A stretch of 64,000 nt of DNA, from assembly GCF_001552135.1 (NCBI RefSeq), contig NZ_BCQP01000048.1:53062-117061 (forward strand). The letters are read 5' to 3'. The position numbers and the translations under genes are program-made. Origin of the DNA: Actinomadura chibensis NBRC 106107. Lineage in GTDB: Bacteria; Actinomycetota; Actinomycetes; Streptosporangiales; Streptosporangiaceae. Each line of letters begins with the position of its first letter. Positions within the stretch are counted from its first letter, which is position 1. Shown in pieces: positions 25,019 to 32,379 of this stretch. The notes under the pieces are model-generated. The model searched no databases and was not told the origin of the DNA. It saw only the letters and a program-made list of their open reading frames with translations.

Positions 25019-25695
25019 GCGTTGACCAGTCTCTTAACGATCGAAGTGAAGAACCCGAGACCGTCCGTGGACGGACCGGTCAGCGACTCCACGGCGTGCT
25101 CCGGGTGGGGCATGAGCCCGACCACGTTGCCCGCCTCGTTGCAGATCCCGGCGATGTCGTCGAGGGAGCCGTTGGGGTTCAGGTCGACGTAGCGCGCGAC
25201 GATCCGGCCGGAGTCGGCCAGTTCGGCGAGGGTCTCCCGGTCGGCGGTGTAGCGGCCGTCGCGGTTCTTGACGGGGATGACGATCTCCTGGCCCTCCCGG
25301 TACTCGGTGGTCCAGGCGGTGTCGGCGTTCTCGACGCGGAGCCGCTGGTCGCGGCACACGAAGTGCAGGCCGGCGTTCGGGAGCAGCGCGCCGGGCAGCA
25401 GGTGCGACTCGCACAGCACCTGGAAGCCGTTGCAGATGCCGAGGACGGGCAGGCCCGCCTCCGCCGCGGCGGCCAGCTCGGTCATCAGCGGGGCGAACCG
25501 GGCGATGGCCCCGGCGCGCAGGTAGTCGCCGTAGGAGAACCCGCCGGGCAGGACGACGGCGTCCACCCCGCGCAGATCGTGGTCGCCGTGCCAGAGGGGC
25601 ACCGGCTCCGCGCCGGCCACCCGCACTGCGCGTGCGGCGTCCTTGTCGTCCAGAGAACCAGGGAAGGTGATGATCCCGACCCGGGCAGCGTCCAT
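25015..25695 (-). CDS. purQ: Phosphoribosylformylglycinamidine synthase subunit PurQ (glutaminase)
   Basis: A 226-residue class I glutamine amidotransferase that supplies ammonia to PurL. Visible motifs are VGIITFPGSLDDKDAARA, AVVLPGGFSYGDYLRAGAIA (oxyanion region), the nucleophile in VLGICNGFQVLCE, and the His/Glu pair in GLMPHPEHAVE. ATG 25695 has GGAGG ten bases upstream. Its TGA overlaps the purL ATG by four bases, giving coupled translation of the two subunits. An RsbW-like gene separates it from purS, which differs from the usual purS-purQ adjacency. Confidence 0.97.
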   Translation of the reverse strand: MDAARVGIITFPGSLDDKDAARAVRVAGAEPVPLWHGDHDLRGVDAVVLPGGFSYGDYLRAGAIARFAPLMTELAAAAEAGLPVLGICNGFQVLCESHLLPGALLPNAGLHFVCRDQRLRVENADTAWTTEYREGQEIVIPVKNRDGRYTADRETLAELADSGRIVARYVDLNPNGSLDDIAGICNEAGNVVGLMPHPEHAVESLTGPSTDGLGFFTSIVKRLVNA

Positions 25696-25793
25696 CTCTT
25701 CTGTTCCTCCGAAATGAGGGGCGGCCGGGACGGGCGGGTCGTTCCGCCGATCACCCCGATGCGCGTCGCATTTCCCCCCGCGCGCGTACCAAT

Positions 25794-26243
25794 CTACCCG
25801 GCGCTGTGCATGAGGCTGCGGTCGAGGCGCCGGACCAGCGCCCCGTCGCGCCAGGTCAGCCGCTTCCGCAGGTGGACGACGGTGCCCCGGTCGGGCGCCG
25901 AGTCGATGTCCAGGTCGTCCACCAGCGCCCGCATGATCTTAATGCCGCGACCGGACTCGCTCAACGGGTCGGGATCGCGCGGGGCGGGCCGCGGGCCGCC
26001 GCGTCCCCAGTCCATGATCTTGAGTGTGCAGACGCCGTCGTCGACCTGTCCGGTGACCTCGTAGTCGCCCGTGACGCGGGCGTGCTGGACGACGTTCGTA
26101 CACGCCTCGGAGACGGCGACGAGCACGTCGTCGACGCAGTCGGCGGTGACGCCGAGCCCGCGGAGCGCGTCCCCCACCACCCGCCGGATCACCGGGATGC
26201 TCAGCGCCTCGCACGGCAGCGCGAGCGAGAACCTCATTTCCAC
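25794..26243 (-). CDS. RsbW-like ATP-binding regulatory kinase (anti-sigma factor type)
   Basis: A protein of about 149 residues with a GHKL/HATPase_c_2 fold. The N-box reads VSEACTNVVQHA, the G1 box LKIMDWGRGGP, and the G2 region LSESGRGIKIMRALVDD. Such proteins bind ATP and control sigma factors or anti-anti-sigma proteins by binding or Ser phosphorylation. GTG 26243 has GAGG seven bases upstream; ATG 26261 and ATG 26237 are alternatives. No sigma factor or anti-anti-sigma gene is adjacent. It lies between purS and purQ on the same strand, with gaps of 238 and 98 bp, so co-transcription is possible but a link to purine synthesis is not shown. Confidence 0.85.
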   Translation of the reverse strand: MEMRFSLALPCEALSIPVIRRVVGDALRGLGVTADCVDDVLVAVSEACTNVVQHARVTGDYEVTGQVDDGVCTLKIMDWGRGGPRPAPRDPDPLSESGRGIKIMRALVDDLDIDSAPDRGTVVHLRKRLTWRDGALVRRLDRSLMHSAG

Positions 26244-26481
26244 CCGGACACCTCGTGTCATGCCCCGGAACGACCGTTCCCCCGGTCCCGGAGCGTGCTC
26301 GACGACTCGACGCAGCTAACACTTCCCCGGAGCAATCTTCCGTAATCGTTAGACTCGCGGGTCGCGTACGGAGGTCTCGGCGGCCGGGACGGCGGCCGGG
26401 TGCCGCTTGGAACGCGCCAACGCCGCCCGGCGACCGAACGGCATTCCACCACCCGGCCGCCGACGACCCGGGCCGGGCCCG

Positions 26482-26721
26482 CTAGAGGACCCGGACCTCG
26501 TAGTTCTCGATGACGGGGTTGGCGAGCAGCGTCTCCGCGATCTTGCGGACGCGCTCCAGGGCGGCCTCGTCGGCCTCGCCCTCCAGTTCCACCTCGAACC
26601 GCTTGCCCTGCCGGACGGCGACGACGCCGTCGAATCCCATCTGCGGCAGCTTCCGGGCGATCGCCTGACCCTGCGGATCGAGGATCTCCGGCTTGAGCAT
26701 GACGTCGACGACGACACGCGC
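26482..26721 (-). CDS. purS: Phosphoribosylformylglycinamidine synthase subunit PurS
   Basis: A 79-residue small subunit that bridges PurQ and PurL in the bacterial three-part FGAM synthase. It shows the full family pattern: VARVVVDVMLKPEILDPQGQAI, then LPQMGFDGVVAVRQGKRFEVE, and an ending ETLLANPVIENYEVRVL. GTG 26721 has GAGGGGG six bases upstream. It is the first gene of the purS-(RsbW-like)-purQ-purL series and is divergent from the beta-repeat membrane protein gene at 26854. Confidence 0.95.
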   Translation of the reverse strand, partial: ARVVVDVMLKPEILDPQGQAIARKLPQMGFDGVVAVRQGKRFEVELEGEADEAALERVRKIAETLLANPVIENYEVRVL

Positions 26722-26853
26722 CACGGCCGCCCCCTCACTGATCTGCGCTTTTCGGTACGACTGCTTACGATCCTGAAGCGTACGGCACCATGGCCGGACA
26801 CGGACCCACCCGCTCCCGCCGAACCCCTCCACCGCACCCCCCGGAGCCGCCCG

Positions 26854-28473
26854 ATGAACATCGAGGACCTGACCCCGTCGGAGCGCCGCCTCTGGGAGGC
26901 GTTCCCGAAGGGCGAATCCGTCGACCTGTCGTCCGGCGACAAGACGTTCGACGACGTCGGGCGGGCGGAGTCCTGGGGACGCGACCGGGTGATCAGGGCC
27001 GAGGTGCTCGTCGCGCTGCTCGTCGGCGCGGTCGACTCGGAGCCGGGGCAGGTCGCCGCCGTCCGGCTGGTCGGCGCGCGGATCGTCGGGTCGCTGAACC
27101 TCGGGCACGCGGACGTGAGCGTCCCGCTGGCGCTCACCGGCTGCTCCTTCGACGAGGCGCCGCACCTGTACTGGGCGAACATGAGCAGCGTCCACCTGAT
27201 GCGGTGCCGGCTGCCGGGGCTGATCGCGTCCGGCACCCGGGTGGACGGCCACCTGTGGCTGGAGGGCAGCCGCATCTCGGGCGGGCTGTGGCTGGACGGC
27301 GCGAACATCACCGGCATCCTGAACATGTCGGGCGTCCAGCTCCACAACCCGAGCGGGGACGCGCTGCTCGCCGACCGCCTCACCGTCGAGGCGAACGTGT
27401 ATTGCGACCAGGGCTTCTCCGCCCAGGGCGAGGTGCGGGTGCCGGGCGCCCGGATCGGCGGCCAGCTCATCCTGCGCGGCGCGCGGCTGCACAACGCGTC
27501 CGGCCCGGCGCTGTACGCGAGCCGCCTGGACGTCGCGGCCAACGTGTTCTGCGACGGCGGTTTCACGGCGGACGGCGAGGTGCGGCTGCGCGGCGCGCGG
27601 GTCGGCGGGTACCTGTCGTTCGTCGGGGCGAAGCTGTCCGCGCAGGGGCGGACGGCGCTGAACGCCGACGACCTCGCCGTCGAGACCGACGTCTACTGCT
27701 CGGACGGGTTCAGCGCCGTCGGCGCCGTCAGCTTCTCCGGCGCGCGGATCACCGGCCAGCTCAGCCTGCGCGGCGCCCGCCTCCAGCACGACGAGGGGAC
27801 GGCCCTCAGCCTGCAGCGCCTCCAGGCCGAGGAGCTGCTGCTGCGCACCTCCGAGCCGATCCAGGGCACCGCCGACCTCTCCTACGCCCGCATCAACCTG
27901 CTGCGGGACGACGCCGCGTCCTGGCCGCAGCGGCTCCAGCTCGACGGCCTCCAGTACGAGACGCTCGACCCGCCGCTCACCGCCCGCGAGCGGCTGGCCT
28001 GGCTGCGCCGCGACAGCGACGGCTACGCGCCGCAGCCGTACGAGCGGCTCGCCCAGACCTACCGCTCGCTCGGCCTGGACGCGGACGGGCGCTCGGTGCT
28101 GCTCGCCAAGGCCCGCGACCGGCGCCGCACGCAGGGCCCCACCCGCAAGATCGTCGGTTGGTTCCAGGACGTCCTGGTCGGCTACGGCTACCGTCCGTTC
28201 CGGGCGGCGAGCTGGCTGATCGGGCTGCTCGCGTTCGGCACGATCGTGTTCTCCGTCCACAAGCCGGACGTCCTCGACGACGGCCACCACCCGCACTTCA
28301 ACGCGTTCTTCTACACGCTCGACCTGCTCCTGCCGATCGGCAGCCTGGGCCAGGAGGTCGAGTTCGCGCCGAAGGGCGTCTACCAGTGGATCGCGAACTT
28401 CATCGTCGCCGCCGGTCTCGTCCTCGGCCTGACCGTCGCCGCCGGAGCCACCCGAGCGCTCTCGCGCGAATGA
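26854..28473 (+). CDS. Beta-repeat membrane protein ('membrane-associated oxidoreductase' type), paralogue 1
   Basis: A 539-residue protein. The start MNIEDLTPSERRLWEAFPKGE is followed by an array of ~20-residue repeats of the kind VRLxGARIxGxLxLxGAxL (residues ~65-350), which should form a right-handed beta-solenoid similar to pentapeptide or bactofilin folds. A linker with Tyr/Arg repeats (YERLAQTYRSLGLDADGRSVLLAKARDRRR) comes next. Two transmembrane helices end the protein (ASWLIGLLAFGTIVFSVHKP and WIANFIVAAGLVLGLTVAAGATRAL). Databases often label relatives 'oxidoreductase', but no cofactor motif is visible. GGAG lies nine bases upstream. A paralogue lies at 39128-40597. Confidence 0.8.
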   Translation: MNIEDLTPSERRLWEAFPKGESVDLSSGDKTFDDVGRAESWGRDRVIRAEVLVALLVGAVDSEPGQVAAVRLVGARIVGSLNLGHADVSVPLALTGCSFDEAPHLYWANMSSVHLMRCRLPGLIASGTRVDGHLWLEGSRISGGLWLDGANITGILNMSGVQLHNPSGDALLADRLTVEANVYCDQGFSAQGEVRVPGARIGGQLILRGARLHNASGPALYASRLDVAANVFCDGGFTADGEVRLRGARVGGYLSFVGAKLSAQGRTALNADDLAVETDVYCSDGFSAVGAVSFSGARITGQLSLRGARLQHDEGTALSLQRLQAEELLLRTSEPIQGTADLSYARINLLRDDAASWPQRLQLDGLQYETLDPPLTARERLAWLRRDSDGYAPQPYERLAQTYRSLGLDADGRSVLLAKARDRRRTQGPTRKIVGWFQDVLVGYGYRPFRAASWLIGLLAFGTIVFSVHKPDVLDDGHHPHFNAFFYTLDLLLPIGSLGQEVEFAPKGVYQWIANFIVAAGLVLGLTVAAGATRALSRE

Positions 28474-28763
28474 CCCGGACGACTCTCCGCACCGACGCAA
28501 GGCGCGCCTAAGACCGGGACAAGTCAGGTGGTCCAGGCTTGCGAGACGAACGGCGCGGTTTTGCCCTCGGGTGGCATGCGTCACGTCCGCGTCAACGGCG
28601 TCCGGCCGGGGTAGGGACGGTCACAGGTGGGACTTGCATCGCAGGGTGTGATGTCTGCCACGATGGCATTAGCGGCTTTTGTCCCTTACCGGGGCCCTAA
28701 GCCGTGGACATCGGCCGATGCGCGGCGATCCCGTGTGCCGGCCCCGAACGAGGAGTGTCATCG

Positions 28764-29894
28764 ATGACGATCGACTCCGTGCGCGGCGCGCCAGACACCC
28801 CCGAGCTCGCCGAGCCCGAGCTCGTCCAGTTGCTCACCCCCGAGGGCGAGCGCGTCGAGCATCCCGACTACCCCCTGGACCTCAGCGCCGAGGAAGTCCG
28901 CGACCTGTACCGCGACCTGGTGATCGTCCGCCGGCTGGACCTTGAATCCGTGGCGCTCACCCGGCAGGGAGAGCTGGGGCTCTGGGCGTCCCTGCTGGGA
29001 CAGGAGGCGGCGCAGATCGGGTCCGGACGGGCCCTGTCCGAGAACGACATGGTCTTCCCGACCTACCGGGAGCACGGCGTCGCGTGGTGCCGCGGCGTCG
29101 ACCAGCTGAAGCTCCTCAGCATGTTCCGGGGCGTCACCCACGGCGGATGGGACCCGGCCGACCACAACTTCCACCTCTACACCGTCGTGATCGGCAGCCA
29201 GACCCTGCACGCCACCGGCTACGCGATGGGCGTCCAGCGGGACGGCGTGCTCGGCACCCCGTCCGCCGCCGCGACGATCGCCTACTTCGGGGACGGAGCG
29301 ACCTCGCAGGGCGACGTCAACGAGTCGTTCGTGTTCGCGTCCGTGTTCAACGCGCCGATCGTGTTCTTCTGCCAGAACAACCAGTGGGCGATCTCCGAGC
29401 CCCTCGAACGGCAGTCGCGCATCCCGCTCTACCGCCGCGCGCAGGGCTACGGGTTCCCCGGCCTCCGCGTGGACGGAAACGACGTGTTCGCCTGCCTCGC
29501 CGTCACCCGCAAGGCACTGGAGAACGCCCGGACGGGCCAGGGCCCCACGCTCATCGAAGCGTTCACCTACCGGATGGGCGCCCACACCACCACGGACGAC
29601 CCCACGCGCTACCGGCTCAAGGCCGAGGAAGAGGCGTGGAAGCTCAAGGACCCGATCGAGCGCGTCAAGGCGTACCTGGTGCGCAACGACCTCGCGGACG
29701 CGGCGTTCTTCCAGAAGATCGAGGACGAGGCCAAGCAGACGGCCCGCGAGCTGCGCGAGGGCTGCCTCGCCATGCCCGACCCGAAGCCGTTGTCGGCGTT
29801 CGAGCACGTCTACGCCGAACCGCACCCCCTGATGACCGAGGAGCAGGAGCAGTTCGCCGCCTATCTGGCGTCGTTCGAAGAGGAGGCCCGATGA
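28764..29894 (+). CDS. pdhA: 2-oxo acid dehydrogenase E1 alpha subunit
   Basis: A 376-residue thiamine-diphosphate E1 alpha subunit that decarboxylates pyruvate or branched-chain 2-oxo acids. The ThDP motif runs from GDGATSQGDVNES to FFCQNNQWAIS. Other family marks are LGLWASLLGQEAAQIGSG, PTYREHGVAWCRGV, HATGYAMG and the phosphorylation-loop-like YRMGAHTTTDDPTRYR. GAGGAG lies eight bases upstream of ATG 28764. The set E1 alpha, E1 beta, E2 resembles the M. tuberculosis cluster shown to be branched-chain specific, and the valine/leucine dehydrogenase in this window fits that reading. Pyruvate specificity is not excluded. E3 is not in the window. Confidence 0.9.
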   Translation: MTIDSVRGAPDTPELAEPELVQLLTPEGERVEHPDYPLDLSAEEVRDLYRDLVIVRRLDLESVALTRQGELGLWASLLGQEAAQIGSGRALSENDMVFPTYREHGVAWCRGVDQLKLLSMFRGVTHGGWDPADHNFHLYTVVIGSQTLHATGYAMGVQRDGVLGTPSAAATIAYFGDGATSQGDVNESFVFASVFNAPIVFFCQNNQWAISEPLERQSRIPLYRRAQGYGFPGLRVDGNDVFACLAVTRKALENARTGQGPTLIEAFTYRMGAHTTTDDPTRYRLKAEEEAWKLKDPIERVKAYLVRNDLADAAFFQKIEDEAKQTARELREGCLAMPDPKPLSAFEHVYAEPHPLMTEEQEQFAAYLASFEEEAR

Positions 29895-29968
29895 CCGGAG
29901 CGAAGCGAGGATCTTCGGGACTCCACCTCGGGGGCCTGGGGGTCGTCCCCCAGAAAAGGCAGGGCGAG
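29882..29968 (+). repeat. Dispersed structured element, copy 2 (between E1 alpha and E1 beta)
   Basis: It has the same architecture as at 16086. The stem 29882-29894 with 29912-29924 pairs at 11 of 13 positions, with three compensated changes relative to copy 1. The loop CCGGAGCGAAGCGAGGA differs by one base. The second hairpin, CTGGGGG-TCGT-CCCCCAG, is followed by AAAAGG. GATGAC occurs at both edges (29890-29895 and 29968-29973). The 78-bp distance keeps the reading frame of E1 beta. Confidence 0.8.
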
Positions 29969-30946
29969 ATGACGACCTTGACCCTTGGGAAGGCGATGAA
30001 CGAGGGCCTTCGCAAGGCCATGGAGAACGACCCGAAGGTCCTCGTGATGGGCGAGGACGTCGGGAAGCTCGGCGGCGTCTTCCGCATCACGGACGGCCTG
30101 CAGAAGGACTTCGGCGAAGAACGGGTCATCGACACCCCGCTCGCCGAGTCCGGCATCGTCGGGACGGCGATCGGGCTCGCGCTGCGCGGCTACCGCCCGG
30201 TCGTGGAGATCCAGTTCGACGGGTTCGTGTTCCCGGCCGCCGACCAGATCATCACCCAGCTCGCGAAGATGCACATGCGGTCGCTCGGCAAGGTGTCGCT
30301 GCCGGTGGTCGTCCGCATCCCGTGCGGCGGCGGGATCGGCGCGGTGGAGCACCACTCGGAGTCGCCGGAGGCGTACTTCACGCACACCGCCGGGCTGCGC
30401 GTCGTCGCGTGCTCGAACCCGGTGGACGCCTACTCGATGATCCAGCAGGCCATCGCGTCGCCGGACCCGGTGGTCTTCTTCGAGCCGAAGCGCCGGTACT
30501 GGGAGAAGGCCGAGGTCGACGTCGACTCGACGGACTGGACGCCGCTGCACAGCGCCACCGTCGTCCGGCCGGGCGAGCACGTGACGCTGCTCGCGTACGG
30601 GCCGTCGGTGAAGACGTGCCTTGAGGCGGCCGCCGCTGCCGCCGACGAGGGACGCTCCCTGGAGGTCATCGACCTGCGCTCGCTCAACCCCCTCGACATC
30701 GGCACCGTGGTCGAGTCCGTCAACCGGACGGGGCGCTGCGTCGTCGTCCACGAGGCCCCGGTCTACAACGGGTTCGGCGCCGAGCTGGCCGCGCGGATCA
30801 CCGAGCGGTGCTTCTACCGGCTGGAGTCGCCGGTGCTGCGCGTCGGCGGGTTCTCCACGCCGTACCCGCCGTCCCGCATCGAGGACCAGTACCTGCCCGA
30901 CCTCGACCGCATCCTCGACGCGGTCGACCGGACCTTCGCGTGGTGA
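29969..30946 (+). CDS. 2-oxo acid dehydrogenase E1 beta subunit
   Basis: A 325-residue beta subunit that completes the E1 active site and binds E2. Family features are LGKAMNEGLRKAMENDPKVLVMGEDVGKLGGVFRIT, DTPLAESGIVGTAIGLAL, EIQFDGFVFPAADQI, GGGIGAVEHHSESPEAYF, and the C-terminal transketolase-like LEVIDLRSLNPLD ... VVVHEAPVYNGFGAE. ATG 29969 has AGGGCGAG upstream. An in-frame ATG at 29891, overlapping the E1 alpha stop, would add 26 residues encoded by the dispersed element. Its stop overlaps the GTG of the E2 gene. Confidence 0.93.
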   Translation: MTTLTLGKAMNEGLRKAMENDPKVLVMGEDVGKLGGVFRITDGLQKDFGEERVIDTPLAESGIVGTAIGLALRGYRPVVEIQFDGFVFPAADQIITQLAKMHMRSLGKVSLPVVVRIPCGGGIGAVEHHSESPEAYFTHTAGLRVVACSNPVDAYSMIQQAIASPDPVVFFEPKRRYWEKAEVDVDSTDWTPLHSATVVRPGEHVTLLAYGPSVKTCLEAAAAAADEGRSLEVIDLRSLNPLDIGTVVESVNRTGRCVVVHEAPVYNGFGAELAARITERCFYRLESPVLRVGGFSTPYPPSRIEDQYLPDLDRILDAVDRTFAW

Positions 30947-32340
30947 CGCCGGTGAGCCAGCCGAAAGTCTTCAACCTGCCGGACGTGGGCGAGGGCCTGA
31001 CGGAGGCCGAGATCGTCAAGTGGCACGTCCAGGCGGGCGACACGGTGGAGATCAACCAGACGATCGTCGAGATCGAGACGGCGAAGGCGATCGTGGAGCT
31101 GCCCTGCCCGTTCGAGGGCGTGGTGACCGAGCTGCACGTCGCCGAGGGCCAGACGGTGGACGTCGGCGCCCCGATCATCTCGGTGGACGCGGAGGGCGGC
31201 GCGGCACCCGAGCCCGCACGGCCCGCCGAGCCCGCGCGCCGCGCGGAGGAGGGCGTCCCGACCCCGGACGAGCCGGGGATGGTGTCGCCGGAGCAGCCGC
31301 CCAAGCGGCAGCCCGTGCTCGTCGGCTACGGGGTGAAGGAGGCGGCGACCAAGCGGCGCCCGCGCAAGGCGTCCAACGGAACCGCCCCGGCGGCCCCCGC
31401 CCCCGCCCCCGCGGCCCCGGTCGTGAAGCCGCCCGCGGTGAAGCCGCCCGCGCCTCGTCCACAGCCTGTGGACAACGGACTGCCGCTGGCGAAGCCGCCC
31501 GTCCGGAAGATGGCGAAGGACCTCGGCGTCGACCTCGCCACGATCAAGGGGTCGGGCCCGCAGGGCTCGATCACGCGCGAGGACGTCCAGGCCGCGCTGT
31601 CCGCGCCCGCCGCGCCCGCCGTCCAGGCGGGGCCGCGCGAGGAGCGGGTGCCGGTGAAGGGCGTGCGGAAGGCGACGGCGGCGGCGATGTCCGCGTCGGC
31701 GTTCACCGCGCCGCACGTCACCGAGTTCCTCCAGGTCGACGTGACCCGGACGATGGAGACCGTGAAGCGGCTGCGCGAGCTGCCGGAGTTCGCGGACGTG
31801 AAGGTGTCCCCGCTGCTGCTGGTGGCGCGGGCCCTGCTCACCGCCGTGGCGCGCAACCCGATGGTCAACTCGTCCTGGGCGGACGGCCCGGACGGCGCGG
31901 AGATCGTCGTCAAGCGCTACGTGAACCTCGGGATCGCGGCCGCCACGGAGCGGGGGCTGATCGTCCCGAAGGTGAAGGACGCGCAGGACCTCGACCTCCC
32001 CGGCCTCGCCCGGGCGCTGGCCGAGCTGACGGAGAAGGCCCGCGCGGGCAAGGCGACGCCCGCCGACCTCTCCGACGGCACGATCACGATCACCAACGTG
32101 GGCGTGTTCGGCGTCGACTCCGGCACCCCGATCCTCACGCCGGGCGAGTCGGCGATCCTGGCGTTCGGCCAGATCAGGGACATGCCGTGGGTCCACGAGG
32201 GCGAGCTCGCGATCCGCAAGGTCACGACGCTGTCGCTGTCGTTCGACCACCGCATCGTGGACGGCGAGCTGGGCTCGAAGGTGCTCCGCGACGTCGGCGC
32301 GATGCTGGAGGACCCGATCCGGATGCTCGCCTGGTCCTGA
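30943..32340 (+). CDS. 2-oxo acid dehydrogenase E2 (dihydrolipoamide acyltransferase)
   Basis: A 465-residue E2 that transfers the acyl group from E1 to CoA. One N-terminal lipoyl domain (residues ~5-80) carries the lipoylated Lys in IEIETAKAIVELP. A Pro/Ala/Lys linker follows, then a peripheral-subunit-binding domain (VRKMAKDLGVDLATIKGSGPQGSITREDV). The catalytic domain ends with SFDHRIVDGELGSKVL, containing the active His and Asp. GTG 30943 overlaps the E1 beta stop (GTGA), so the subunits are translationally coupled. A single lipoyl domain fits bkd-type complexes. A 14-bp dyad terminator follows the gene. Confidence 0.93.
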   Translation: MTPVSQPKVFNLPDVGEGLTEAEIVKWHVQAGDTVEINQTIVEIETAKAIVELPCPFEGVVTELHVAEGQTVDVGAPIISVDAEGGAAPEPARPAEPARRAEEGVPTPDEPGMVSPEQPPKRQPVLVGYGVKEAATKRRPRKASNGTAPAAPAPAPAAPVVKPPAVKPPAPRPQPVDNGLPLAKPPVRKMAKDLGVDLATIKGSGPQGSITREDVQAALSAPAAPAVQAGPREERVPVKGVRKATAAAMSASAFTAPHVTEFLQVDVTRTMETVKRLRELPEFADVKVSPLLLVARALLTAVARNPMVNSSWADGPDGAEIVVKRYVNLGIAAATERGLIVPKVKDAQDLDLPGLARALAELTEKARAGKATPADLSDGTITITNVGVFGVDSGTPILTPGESAILAFGQIRDMPWVHEGELAIRKVTTLSLSFDHRIVDGELGSKVLRDVGAMLEDPIRMLAWS

Positions 32341-32350
32341 CGGAACCCGA

Positions 32351-32379
32351 CCCGCGGGGCCGGTCACCGGCCCCGCGGG
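32351..32379. terminator. Bidirectional terminator dyad
   Basis: A perfect dyad with 14-bp arms (32351-32364 and 32366-32379) lies between the stop of the E2 gene (32340) and the stop of the converging OmpA-like gene (32380). It can serve both transcripts. Confidence 0.75.

Noticed and set aside
21650..25192. A very long open frame antisense to purL and purQ
   Set aside because: It mirrors GC-rich codon bias of the coding strand; purL and purQ are unmistakable on the other strand.
26407..26853. An upstream extension of the beta-repeat membrane protein frame
   Set aside because: The extension overlaps purS on the opposite strand; GGAG and the conserved MNIEDLTPSERRLW start point to 26854.
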